Source: Tetracentron sinense
Taxonomy: Eukaryota; Streptophyta; Magnoliopsida; Trochodendrales; Trochodendraceae
NCBI GenBank assembly: GCA_015143295.1
Contig: CM026568.1
Coordinates: 17,986,607-18,050,606 of the forward strand
Length of the DNA: 64,000 nt
Direction: 5' to 3'
Positions within the stretch are counted from its first letter, which is position 1. Each line of letters opens with the position of its first letter. A program made the position numbers and the translations under genes. The notes beneath the pieces were generated by a model, which was not told the DNA's origin, did not search any database, and saw only the letters and a list, made by a program, of their open reading frames with translations. Positions 48,383 through 59,100 of this stretch are shown here, piece after piece.

Positions 48383-49268
48383 AGCGGTCCATATCATAGT
48401 TGGGTCAGAACCTACAAATAATACCAAGCAAATGATCTTAATGCTCCAACTTTTTTTTGGTTGTGGCTGAAACTTATTGTCTTACTAGTGAATTTTTCTC
48501 TTCATTGGACCGAGACATGGGGTAGCACTTTTTGAACCGACCCATCAAACTACCTTCATTTCCATGGGTCATGGCCTCATGGGCAGGGACATTGAACCTG
48601 TCAGGGCCAAGATTTTTCTAACCAAGTTAGTGTTCAATTAGACTGTGCCCAACCTGTTGCCATCCCTAGTTGAGACGATCTGGTTGATATGAAGTTTAAG
48701 CCGAGGCGTCATTCGATACCCCGCAGCCACTAATTCAATTTACAAATTGATTCATAGGTGGGCCATGCGTATGCTAAGGATGTAGGATAAAAGAAGTACC
48801 TTATTATCTGCCAATATTGAAGTCTAAGCCATTTTACGTTCTCCTTAACAATGTCTTATTATTATTATTTTTTAAAACCTGTGTTACTTGTTTATATAAT
48901 TTTGTTTTTGCTTTGTTTCTATTATTGTGTTTTTAACCCTTCATTTTGTAAGAATCCTGAAATATTATCCCGTCAAATAGCTTCTGTCCTTGTTCAATTT
49001 ATGTCCCTTCCGTTTCTTTTAAGCAAAGCTACAATTTTACTTTCCCGTGGTTGTAGATATTGTCGTGGGAATAAAGCTCCCATTGTGTGATAATGCAATT
49101 TGTTTTGTTTGATTAATTGTGAGAATCAAAGAATCCATTTTGCTTTAAAGTAGTTGGCCAGTCATACTCAATTACTAGTAATTTGTTCTCACTTATTTTC
49201 TAAGTTCCTGCTTCTTTTTAGCTTGTTAATCCCAAACATCTTTCTTCTATTCTGCCACATTATTTAGT
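48383..49268. other. No gene seen
   Basis: Intergenic; the apparent 79-residue ORF at 48851 is low-complexity Leu/Tyr/Phe without homology that I recognise. Confidence 0.4.
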
Positions 49269-49273
49269 CTACT

Positions 49274-49577
49274 TGATAGGAAGTGTGAAGTCTGCTTCGA
49301 CTGAACATCCTATCTCTGTTCTCGTGGATCCAACTTGATAGGAAGTGTGAAGCCCTAATGCAATTAAGAATAGATGTGGGCGGCTATTGTGATTTTTAGA
49401 TCACAACTCTGTATTTCTCTTTTGCTCTAGATCATAGTGAAATCTCGGCGATTCCGTGGATGTACTTCAACTTGAGGGAACCATGTAAATCTATGTTTCT
49501 ATATGTGCTTGTTCTTGTTCATTTTTCTGTCTATTTTTGTGTCTCACAGATTCTGTTTTAGGGTTCATTCCCTAACA
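49274..49577 (+). mobile_element. Copia solo LTR with 5-bp target duplication
   Basis: 304 bp starting TGATAGG and ending CCTAACA, flanked by a perfect CTACT (49269-49273 and 49578-49582). The interior has GTGGATGTACTTCAACTTG and GGGAACCATGTAAATCTATG, resembling the R/U5 region of plant Copia LTRs (GTGGATGTAG...CCGAACCACGTAAATC). A short internal repeat, ACTTGATAGGAAGTGTGAAG, occurs at 49271 and 49334. It fits LTR-LTR recombination that removed the body of the element. Confidence 0.85.
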
Positions 49578-49687
49578 CTACTTGCAACATACACACCTAT
49601 ATAGGTATGTAATTGTGCAGTAGTATAGGCATATTAAACTGGGTGAATATCTCTGTTCTGGTGCTAACCAAGCCCAGGGGAAATGAT

Positions 49688-49830
49688 TGGGTGAAGATCA
49701 AGTTGTATTAGATGTATTTGAACTCACATCCTCTATTTTCTGAACAAAACCACAAGAAAAATTGATGGCAGATCAAGTTGTATCAGATGTATTTGAACTC
49801 GCATCCTCTATTTTCTGTACAGAAAACAAA
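49688..49830. repeat. Tandem duplication of about 80 bp
   Basis: AGATCAAGTTGTATYAGATGTATTTGAACTC and CATCCTCTATTTTCTG occur twice, at about 49695 and 49770. Confidence 0.8.
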
Positions 49831-50147
49831 ACTAATGCAGTCTTTTGCTAATGACACCTAAAAATGTAAACTTATTTTGGCTCATATAACATACAGTGTG
49901 TTTATATATGTTCTCTATTGAAATGGGGGACCAGAGACAGCAGGAGCTTTGTTTATTAACACATTCGAGCAAAGCAATCTAGCTGAGATGCAGGCTTTAG
50001 AAATGTGCATTGAGTAGTTAAATTCAGTACAGGCTTTGACCAGACCTGCCCATGGAGAAAGAACAAGTTCTACCATGGGAAGCAAATGGGGAAACATTTC
50101 TTCCTCTTTTGTGTTAAAAGCCAGGTGCATATCTTGCATGGGCAATA

Positions 50148-50395
50148 ATCCCCTCCTCGGGGTGAGGACGGTGCTATTCCTCATCGCCCTCACAACTTAC
50201 CCTTGAACTATGATTTTCAAGTTTTAACCCCTGTGGTTCTTCTTCTAAAAACCAAGGATAGATGCTTTCACGTGTAGAGTTAGTGAATTTTAACCACAAT
50301 TAAAGGGAGTTAAAAGGGACACATGGGAAGTTTTAAAAGGGGGGGGGGGGGGGGGGGGGAGATGGCTCGCTCTTCGAGGAGGGGATTATTTTTCA
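50148..50395. mobile_element. Small TIR element carrying fold-back-family sequence
   Basis: Inverted 16-bp ends AATAATCCCCTCCTCG and CGAGGAGGGGATTATT. Inside, 50210-50340 carries the CCAAGGATAGATGCTTTCA...TTAACCACAATTAAAGGGAGTTAAAAGGG words of the 21.4-22.8 kb fold-back element, and a G21 tract at about 50339-50359. No target duplication was found. Confidence 0.6.
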
Positions 50396-50984
50396 TCTTG
50401 AATATAGTTCTTCATGGGGCAGGGTTCTCTTTTATATTGTTTGAAGATGAGGGAATATCTTAATTGGGTAAAGTAGTGTCCAACCTGCAAATTTATGGCT
50501 TTGTTGCAGATATTCAACAAGTTGAGCTACAAGCATTAGCCTAGTTGCAGATCTATTAAAAATTTGATTAAGGTATGTTATGTTGTGGTTCAGATTTAGT
50601 GACCACAGTTGTATGCTCTCTATAGGAGCATGGTACACAATTGGGTGCTAATTGTTTCTCCAAATGGGAGCTGTGGATTAGTTTGGATGCATCAACCAGA
50701 TCTCTCTCTCTTCAACAAAGATCTGTCCCACTTTCATGACTGATGTTTTCTGCGACCTCATAGCTGCTTACACTGCTCTGGTTGAGCTATTTAAGCTCCC
50801 TTTGTTTTGATGTAAAATAGAGAAAAGCAAATGAAATTTACGAAATATGTCATTTTTGGCGTTATAATCTTGTGGAAGTAAAATGTTTTAACGAATAAGT
50901 TGTAGCTTTTCTGAAAATGACAAATTTTAAAATTTTGTATGTCATTTTTTTTTGCAAAATTATTGATTTTTAAATGAATTTGAA

Positions 50985-51650
50985 AATATGACAAAATTAT
51001 CAATCCTATATATATAGATATCAAAATGACAAAATATTCTTATTTTCATTTCAAGATAACATAAATACCTTTAGTTACATGTATTTTTAAAATGACAAAA
51101 ACACTCTTCAAATGTTTTTTGGGGGCATGCAAGGTCCACTTTCTTTCCCATCTACTTTTTACTTTCTCGAAAAAAAAAATGGTAGTTTTTGTGGATGTTT
51201 ATCACATTTTTTTGTCTTGTTAAAAAAAAGCAGAAAATGGATGAGAAGGAAAATGATCCTAACATTATCCTTTTGTAAAATTGTACAAATACCTCTCTCT
51301 ACATTTTTTAGAATACAAAATACCACTCTTCAATCATATATATTTTAAAATAACAATAATATCTTCTTCATATGTATGTTCCAAAATAACAAAAATTATC
51401 CGTCTTTAACATGTATTTTTTAAAATGACAAATTCCTCTATCACCATTTATTTTCAAATCGGGCAAATATGCCCCCTTCTACATGTATACCAAAAACCCT
51501 CTTAACATTTGTTTCAAAATAACATAAATGACTCTGTACATGTATTTTTAAAATGACAAAAATATCATTGTTTACATGTATTGTTCGACTAGGGAGCTGC
51601 AATCTTTACATATTTTATTCAAATGACAAACACCCTCTTACACATGATTT
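50985..51650. repeat. Degenerate tandem repeat of ACATGTATTTTTAAAATGACAAAAA type
   Basis: About a dozen diverged units of roughly 45-60 bp containing CATGTATTTT, AAAATGACAAAA and CCTCT-like words. Confidence 0.65.
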
Positions 51651-52622
51651 TCGACTTTCTTTTAATTCATACACAAGTAAGTAAAATAAAGTAAGTTTTT
51701 ACCTTATTTTCAAGGATGTAATCAAATAATAAAAAATAATTGAAAATTTCATATTTTACTATAAAGATTTTTATACCAGGAAAACCATTTACATGCAAAC
51801 AAACAGAGTCATAATCGTAAATTGAGACCGAAAATGCACTTTTGAAAACATTTCCCCTAAGAAACGTAGTAGCTACTTATAGTTGGGCTAGTAAATGATA
51901 AAGTCAGAAAAAGAAAAGATATAGTATAAACTTCTTATACATTGTTGGAAGAAAATGATTTATGCAAAACTAAGTATCTTAGATTGACAGCAGAAAACAC
52001 ATATATTAAAAGAATAAAATTAATGGGTTGATGAGAATAATCATCAATAATGGCTGTTAGTTTGGTTAGTATTTGTTCTAGTTATTGATTGTGAGCCTAT
52101 CAACCGCTAGAGCTATTAATATAGTGAATTCAGAACTGGTATATATATATATTATAATTAATTGGATTTTTATTAAATCAGCCATATCAATATCCGAATT
52201 CAATTATAAATAGAAAGTAAAATTAGTATTTGAATTTACTTTGCCAGATACCAATTCCGATAATTATCTGCGCCACACATTCCAAGGACTCGATCCTTGG
52301 TCTTTGATGTGAGGGATACAACTCAGCCAGCATTTTGGACCAAACTATCAAAACGAAACTGCAGTTCTTATGGAGAATTTGCTATGTTACTATTCCTTTC
52401 CTTCCTTTTGTTATTGTTGTTGCCTAGTGATTGTACGAGAGGCTGAGTGCAGGGATAGGGTGTCTAAGCATGTTGTTGCAGCTTTCTGTGGCTTACTGGC
52501 CGATGGGCTGGCGAAAGAAGTGAATAAGACCTCTCAAGGGAGGAGCAAAATGGGGTTGAGTGTGACCAAACAAGGCCTTGGAGAAGTTCTTTGTCTCTCC
52601 TCCCAAATTGATTTGCCAATTG
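51651..52622. other. No gene recognised
   Basis: AT-rich to about 52260, then a less AT-rich stretch up to the Gypsy LTR. An open frame at 52370-52626 has no recognised family. Confidence 0.4.
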
Positions 52623-52763
52623 GGTTCTGTAACGGGTAAAATTCGTAAACCAGCTCAGCGTTGTGGGACGAGCTCGTTTTTGTCGTTTTGTTCACGAAAG
52701 TGACACGTGTTCACGAGTTGGGGTCACGTGCTTAAAATATAAGGGTCACACGTTGTCTGATGT

Positions 52764-52990
52764 ACAACGATCCGTTGTGCGCATTGCGACATCTTTGTTC
52801 TAACGAAGAACAACGTTTTCGTTGTGGCTTCGACAACGAGCTCGTTGTCGAAAGCACAACGCGAACGTTGTGCTCTTGACAACGTCGCTGTCGTTATGCG
52901 AACAACGAGTCCGTTGTCTCACCGACAACGATGTCGTGCTGTGTTTTAAGGCATTTACGCCGTAACCGAGCTTAAGTCAACAACGAGACC
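52764..52990. promoter_or_regulatory. ACAACG/CGTTGT palindrome array in U3
   Basis: Between 52628 and 52990 there are about seven CGTTGT and eight ACAACG words, most paired as short hyphenated palindromes: ACAACGATCCGTTGT, AACAACGTTTTCGTTGT, a perfect 24-bp palindrome at 52829-52852 (core CGACAACGAGCTCGTTGTCG), GCACAACGCGAACGTTGTGC and AACAACGAGTCCGTTGT. They lie upstream of the TATA box. The repetition suggests transcription-factor sites or hairpins; CCGTTG/CAACGG cores resemble MYB sites, which is inference. The same array recurs in the 3' LTR (63847-64000). Confidence 0.75.
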
Positions 52991-53260
52991 GGCTCGTAGG
53001 AGGAAGTGATCGGGAGGCGATCCAAGACCCCGACAAGCGTGCCGAACGCGCCGTTTCGTGCCGAAAGCACTGTCTTGGCATTTAATGCTAGTCACTTCTG
53101 CGTACCGACCAATCCCGTCCGATTGGACTTTTTGGAGACTCTCACGTGTGATGCAACCGGTGGCAAATGTGACTAAGATGTTTGGCAATGAGTGCAAAGA
53201 CACGTGGTATGTACACCTATGGCCATCTATGGTCATCGATGGCCATACCAACCCTTGCCC

Positions 53261-53267
53261 TATAAAA
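53261..53267 (+). promoter_or_regulatory. Gypsy LTR TATA box
   Basis: TATAAAA in CCCTATAAAAACCC, placed as expected for U3. Confidence 0.75.
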
Positions 53268-53524
53268 ACCCGGTGATTTTTAGTGCTGCGGGGACTGGTT
53301 CACTGACCGAAATCGGGGAATACGTAAAAAGAACCTCCAGTGCTTTGTGTATTTTTCAGTGACTGTTCTAGCATTTTCTGCTCATCATCTTCTACCCTTA
53401 CTGACTTTACCATCGGAGTACAGGTCAGGGTGTCACACCCTCCGCTCCAACCATCTATCGGGAAACCAGAACGTGGAAGAAGCTGCTGCCGACGCGTGTC
53501 CGTCCGGTATTTTTCCCCTCACAA

Positions 53525-53542
53525 AATTGGCGCCGTCTGTGG
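53525..53542 (+). other. Gypsy primer-binding site
   Basis: ATTGGCGCCGTCTGTGGG two bases after the LTR end, the usual primer-site form in many plant Gypsy elements. Confidence 0.85.
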
Positions 53543-53580
53543 GAATTAATAAACGGACCCCCCTTTTGCTCTCTGCGATC

Positions 53581-55524
53581 ATGGCTGATCAGTCAGAAGT
53601 ATTCGGGCATGAGGATCAAGCCCCTCATTCCACTTCTTTCATACCCTCTGTCGTGCACATTCTTGGAGCCAGTCCTCCGTCTGGACAACCAGAAAGGACC
53701 GTACCTTCCCCTGCTGAACTCTCTGTTTCAGATCGCGTCTTGGCGATGCTGCAACTGCAGCAGTCTGTTCTGGATCAAATCACCAGGCAGCAACAGTTGA
53801 TGCAAGCGAGGCTGGAGGCGTTCGAGCATAGCAGGCTCGAGGTGGAGGAGGTGCCACTGCAGAGGCCTTCCTTGAGACGTCAGTTTGACTTCTCTTCTTC
53901 TCCTTCTGCCCCGGAGAACCGGGAGACCAGGTTTGTGCTTCTTCCTACTGAGGGGGATGTAAGGCAGCCTCCGGTTCGGGCAGAGCAGAGCATCCCTTCG
54001 GATCGTGTGGAGTTCAGAGAAGGAGCAGGTGGAAAGGACCTGAGAGTGGGTACCGGAGGTGCAGACACCCAGAAGACTTGGGTAACAGCCAAGGAGGTGG
54101 AGGCTTTAATCGGTGCTCGCGTTAAGAGCATGAAGGGAGGGGTTCCTGACCACTTTGCTCAGTCAGCAAAGGAGAACGTTGAGAACTCTCCTTTCACGGA
54201 TGCTATCAACCAGTCTTATACTTCTTCCAAGTTCATAACTCCGACCTTCTCAATGTATACTGGAAAGACAGATCCGGAGGAGCATTTGTTTGACTTCAAG
54301 CATGCGATGGCTGTTCGCAACCCAGATGATGATCTTTATTGTAAGGCTTTCCCTAACAGCCTGTCGGGAGCAGCATCGAAGTGGTTTCGGAACCTACCTC
54401 CTGGCTCCATCAGCAACTTCTCAGAGCTCAGGTCGGCCTTTATTGATCGCTTCATCATCAATAAGAAGAAGAAGGCAGGTGCAGATACTCTCTTCTCTTT
54501 GAGGATGAAGCCGGCCGAATCCTTGAAGGACTTCATTTCGCGTTTCACCGATGAAGTCCACGATATTGACAAGGTTGACGAAGCAAGCTGCATCGCCGCT
54601 TTCAAGAATGCTATCCCCAAGCATTCTGAGCTCTACAAGTCCTTAGCTCTTGACTATCCTGTCAAGATGGACGAGTTGATGGTACGTGCCACCAAGTACG
54701 GGAGGTACGAGGAGGACGTATCCGTTGTGTCAGCACCAAAGCCCAGGGTGAGAGCGGTGGATGTCGTGGAGAGGGCACACCGATCATCGAAGAGGAAGGA
54801 GAAGAAGCAGCAGCACGAGTCTTCATCATCTGAGGACTCGCCACCGAGGAAGCGGAAAGAGAAAGTTGTGTATGTGACCCAGCGGGATCAGTCGGATCGG
54901 CGCTCGCTGGAGAGAAATTTTCACCAACATCAGAGCAGGACGGAGAGGCGTCCTAACGACCAGCAGGCGAGGCAGCAGTATCAGCCACGCCAAGTGCAGC
55001 CTCAAGTACAGCACGAGAGAGGCGTACAGCCTAGTGAGAGGCGATCTTTTGCAGATCAGGCACCGCGCATCAATTTCACAGTCAGCCCGGCGACCATTAT
55101 GAGGTCAATGGAGGATCAGCCATACTTTGAGTGGCCGGTGAGGGCGGTGCCGGATATCACATCGGGACCACGGGTGCATGAGTACTGTCATTATCACAAG
55201 TGCCGTGGTCACCTCACCAACCGATGCCGTATTCTGAGGGAATACTTAGAGAGGCTTGTTCAGGAGGGGTACTTGGGAGAGTATCTCGCTCCTGACAACG
55301 GCGGTGCGGAGCGTACCAGGGAGCCGATGTCCCAATCTCGTGGAAGAGAACCCGCCAACAATCCCAGTACCAGTGGAGGAGCTTCTTTGGGCACGATCAA
55401 TGTTATTTGCCGCGTGCAAACGCCTGAAGCTGATGTGAAGAGGAACTTCAGGGCGAAGGCCAGAAAGCTGTCTCACGAGGCCGCAGTGTGCCAGGTGCAA
55501 GTGCCTAGCAGGAGCATTGAGTAG
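53581..55524 (+). CDS. Gypsy Gag polyprotein (647 residues, ends in TAG)
   Basis: Starts at the ATG at 53581 (MADQSEVFGH), the first in-frame ATG after the primer site; the upstream open frame begins inside the LTR and has no ATG. The Retrotrans_gag core is at about 215-345 (FTPTFS-like ITPTFSMYTGKTDPEEHL, AASKWFRNLPPGSI, SLKDFISRF). A basic Lys/Glu/Ser region follows, then a Tat-type knuckle CX2HX4HX4C (CHYHKCRGHLTNRC) at about residue 540-555. The frame stops at TAG (55522-55524) and continues in register into protease. Gag forms the virus-like particle that packages element RNA. Confidence 0.95.
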   Translation: MADQSEVFGHEDQAPHSTSFIPSVVHILGASPPSGQPERTVPSPAELSVSDRVLAMLQLQQSVLDQITRQQQLMQARLEAFEHSRLEVEEVPLQRPSLRRQFDFSSSPSAPENRETRFVLLPTEGDVRQPPVRAEQSIPSDRVEFREGAGGKDLRVGTGGADTQKTWVTAKEVEALIGARVKSMKGGVPDHFAQSAKENVENSPFTDAINQSYTSSKFITPTFSMYTGKTDPEEHLFDFKHAMAVRNPDDDLYCKAFPNSLSGAASKWFRNLPPGSISNFSELRSAFIDRFIINKKKKAGADTLFSLRMKPAESLKDFISRFTDEVHDIDKVDEASCIAAFKNAIPKHSELYKSLALDYPVKMDELMVRATKYGRYEEDVSVVSAPKPRVRAVDVVERAHRSSKRKEKKQQHESSSSEDSPPRKRKEKVVYVTQRDQSDRRSLERNFHQHQSRTERRPNDQQARQQYQPRQVQPQVQHERGVQPSERRSFADQAPRINFTVSPATIMRSMEDQPYFEWPVRAVPDITSGPRVHEYCHYHKCRGHLTNRCRILREYLERLVQEGYLGEYLAPDNGGAERTREPMSQSRGREPANNPSTSGGASLGTINVICRVQTPEADVKRNFRAKARKLSHEAAVCQVQVPSRSIE

Positions 55525-56001
55525 GCACTCACCTTCGCTGATCGTGATCTGGCAGGAGTGATCCAACCTCACTATGATGCTCTTGTTCTCACCATGAGAA
55601 TAGGAGACTTCGACATCAAGAGAGTGCTCGTGGATTCGGGGAGTGGAGCGGACATTTTGTACCTTCATGCTTTCACTCAGATGAAGTTGGATCCTTCCGT
55701 CCTCATCCCTGCTCAGACTCCCTTGTATGGATTTGATGGCAGCTCGATGAAGCCTGTAGGCGACGTTGTCTTGCCCGTTGTGGCTGGACCCGTTGTCCTC
55801 CAGACCAGGTTTTCTGTTCTGGATGCGCCATCACCATACAATGCCATCTTGGGTCGCTGGTGGACCCATGAGATGAAGGCTGTCCCGTCCTCGTACTACC
55901 AGGTGTTGAAGTATCCAACGCAGGACGGGCCTCGGGAGATCCGAGGTGATCAGTTGGCTTCGCAGAAGTGCGATTTTCCAGCTTCCGTTGTGCCTTCGTA
56001 G
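55525..56001 (+). CDS. Gypsy aspartic protease, in frame after the gag TAG
   Basis: Same frame as gag. TFADRDLAGVIQPHYDALV leads into the active-site motif VLVDSGSGADIL, then PYNAILGRWW, the second conserved protease block. No ATG lies before the conserved start, so translation must come through the gag stop or by another route. It ends at TAG 55999-56001, followed by CAGTTA. A 38-codon linker and a third TAG (56116-56118) follow before RT. Confidence 0.9.
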   Translation, partial: ALTFADRDLAGVIQPHYDALVLTMRIGDFDIKRVLVDSGSGADILYLHAFTQMKLDPSVLIPAQTPLYGFDGSSMKPVGDVVLPVVAGPVVLQTRFSVLDAPSPYNAILGRWWTHEMKAVPSSYYQVLKYPTQDGPREIRGDQLASQKCDFPASVVPS

Positions 56002-56118
56002 CAGTTACAGGTCGTTCCCGTTGTGGAAGAGAGCTCGGAGGCATCGTTGTGCAGACCTTCCGTTGAGCCCACGAAAGCCGTCAATTTGGGAACGGAAGAA
56101 GAGCCAAAGGTGTTGTAG

Positions 56119-59100
56119 GTCGGGACGAGCTTGACAACGGAGGAGGTGCTCGAGTTGCTGAGTTTTCTTAGGCAGAATCTTGATGTCTTTGCATGGTCTC
56201 ACAAAGACATGACTGGCATCGATCCGGGTGTTATCTGCCACCACCTCAATGCTGATCCTGCCATCCCTCCAGTGAAGCAGAAACCTCGGAGGCTTGCTTC
56301 AGCTTATCATGATGCAGTGAATGAGGAGATTGACAAGCTGATCCAGTTCGGGTTCATTCAGGAGGTGCAGTATCCTGACTGGATAGCCAATGTTGTGGCG
56401 GTACCTAAGAAGAACGGGAAGGTGAGAGTCTGCATTGACTTTACTGGGGTCAACAAGGCGTGCCCCAAGGTCTTTTTTCCCATGCCAAGGATAGACAGGC
56501 TCATCAATGCCACTGCCGGCCACGAGATGTTATCCTTCATGGATGGTTATTCGGGCTATAACCAGATCCTACTGGCGGAAGCAGATCGAGAGAAGACCAC
56601 CTTCATAACAGAGCGAGGTTTGTTCTGTTATCGGGTGATGCCTTTTGGCTTGAAGAATGCAGGTGCCACCTATCAACGTCTGATGAATCTCATGTTCGGG
56701 TCACTCCTTGGCAAGACGGTTGAAGTGTACATCGACGATATCGTTGTGAAGAGTCGAGTACGAGGTGCTCTTGTGGCAGACCTTGCTGAACCTTTCTCTG
56801 TGCTGCGATCTTTCAATCTGAAGATCAACCCAGAGAAGTGCACCTTTGGAGTCACCTCGGGGAAATTTTTGGGTTATCTTGTGAGTCAGCGGGGGATTGA
56901 GGCTAATCCAGCTCAAATCCGTGCTTTACTGGACATGCCAGAGCCTAAGTCGAAGAAGGAGATCCAGAAGCTGACAGGCCGGATTGCTGCGCTCAACCGA
57001 TTTATCTCCAAGTCATCCGATCGTTGCAAGCCTCTGTTCGAGCTGTTGAGGAAGGACTCCATTTTTGCGTGGACCCCAGAGTGTTCCCGAGCTTTCCTTG
57101 CCTTGAAAGAGTATTTAGGGTCAGCTCCTATCCTCTCGGTGCCAGAGCCAGGTGAAATCTTATACCTCTATTTGTCTGTTTCAGAGCAAGCCCTTGGTTC
57201 TGTCCTGGTAAGGAGCTGTGATGGCGTGGAGAAGCCTGTCTACTTCATCAGCAAGACCTTTCTCAAAGCAGAGAGCAACTATAGCAAGCTCGAGAAGGTG
57301 TGTCTGGCTCTTGTCTTTTCTGCAGAGAAGCTTCGTCCGTACTTCCATGCTCATTCTGTCGTTGTCATCACAACGTATCCTTTGAAAGTCGTGCTGGGAC
57401 GACCCGAGCTGGCAGGAAGGATGTCAAAGTGGGCGGTAGCTCTGAGTGAGTTCGATATCCAGTATCGAGCCAGGAGTTCAGAGAAGGGGCAAGCGATGGC
57501 GGGTTTTCTTTCTGATTTCCCTGTGGAAGAGGAGGCAGAGGACACGGTTGTTGATCTACGGGAGCTCCCAATTGAAGTTGACAACGAAGATGCCGTTGTG
57601 GAAGGGGCCGAGTCGTCGGAATGGAGCGGTTGGCTGTTATACGTAGACGGATCTTCCAATTTCAGTGGCTCAGGACTGGGCGTTGTGCTTGTAAGTCCGG
57701 ACAACATCAAGGTGCAGAAAATGTCGCGTCTTGGGTTCACTGCCTCCAACAACGAAGCTGAGTACGAAGCCTTACTCCTTGGGTTGGAGAGCGCACGGGA
57801 GCTGCAGATCTCCACGTTGAGAGTGTTTTGTGATTCACAGCTCGTGGTGAATCAGGTGAATGGTGTTTATGAATGCAATGACGATCGGATGAAGCAGTAT
57901 GCTACTCTCGTTCGTTCGTTGTGTGAAACATTCACCGTTGTGGAGATTAGGCACACCCGGAGGGATGAGAACAGGCATGCTGATGCTTTGGCATATCTAG
58001 CTTCCATGGTGCAGGCTGGCGAGCCCAGGGCTATTCTGATGGAGTTTCAAGAGTATCCTTCAATAGCTCTTCAGGCACAGCGAGAAGTGTTCTTTGTCAA
58101 TCCAGTCCCGAGCTGGATGACAGGGTTGGTGGCTTATCTGAAGGACGGAGTTCTCCCTATCAGTGTGAAGGAGTCAAGACGCATTCAGTTTAAGGCATCT
58201 CGTTATACCTTGGTGCAAGGAGAATTGTTCAGGAAATCTTTTGGTGGTCCCTTGCTGAAGTGTGTTCATCCTGTAGACGTGGAGAAAATACTTGCTGAGC
58301 TACATGAAGGTATATGTGGCATTCATTCGGGCGGGAGAACCATTGCCCATCGAGCTCTGGGGCAAGGCTACTTTTGGCCTTATATGCAGGCCGATGCTCA
58401 GAAGTACGTGAAGAGGTGCAGCCAGTGCCAGCGGTTTGCTCGCTTGATTCATGCTCCAGCTCAAGAGCTCAGCACTGTATCTCAACCTTGGCCATTTGCG
58501 TGGTGGGGACTTGACATCGTGGGACCTTTCCCGAGGGCTCCAGGGAATCTGATCTTCCTTTTGGTGGCAATTGACTACTTCTCGCGGTGGATTGAAGCCG
58601 TTCCCCTTGCACGTATCAGAGAACAAGAGGTGAAGAAATTCTTGTGGGAGCACATCATCTGTAGATTTGGCATACCGCAGTCTATCGTTACTGACAACGG
58701 GAAGCAGTTCTCAGGATGGCTGATTGCCGACTTTTGCAGCGAGCTGAAGATCAAGCACGTCTTCTCTTCCCCTTATTATCCTCAAGGGAATGGATTGGTC
58801 GAGGCAGCCAACAAGAACATTCTCAATGCCTTGAAGAGAAGATTGGAAGATTCGAAGGGGAAGTGGACCACCGAGCTGCACAACGTTTTGTGGGGGTACA
58901 GAACGACTCCAAGGAGTCCTACCAATGAAACTCCTTTCTCTCTAGCGTATGGCATGGAGGCTGTCATTCCTACAGAGATCAGTTTGCCTACAGTGCGTTC
59001 TTGGCACAGCAAGAAGAAGGATGGAGAGAAAGATCAGAACACAGTACTCATGGCTATTCATCTTGACCTGCTAGAAGAGAAGCGAGAAGATGCCAGCATT

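Larger units (their letters stand above)
52628..53523 (+). repeat. Gypsy 5' LTR (896 bp)
   Basis: TG...CA ends. U3 holds the ACAACG/CGTTGT palindrome array. TATAAAA at 53261-53267 suggests transcription starts near 53290. The end is set by the adjoining primer site. Confidence 0.92.

Noticed and set aside
48851-49090. 79-residue hydrophobic ORF
   Set aside because: Low-complexity, no recognised motif and no supporting gene structure.
52370-52639. 89-residue ORF left of the Gypsy LTR
   Set aside because: No ATG-supported family recognised, and it runs into the LTR.
53347-53580. Gag extension starting at 53347
   Set aside because: The first codon is TTG, lies within the LTR and precedes the primer site; the ATG at 53581 is the plausible start.
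54336-54620. Minus-strand ORFs inside gag and pol
   Set aside because: Shadows of the strongly coding plus frame with no motifs of their own.
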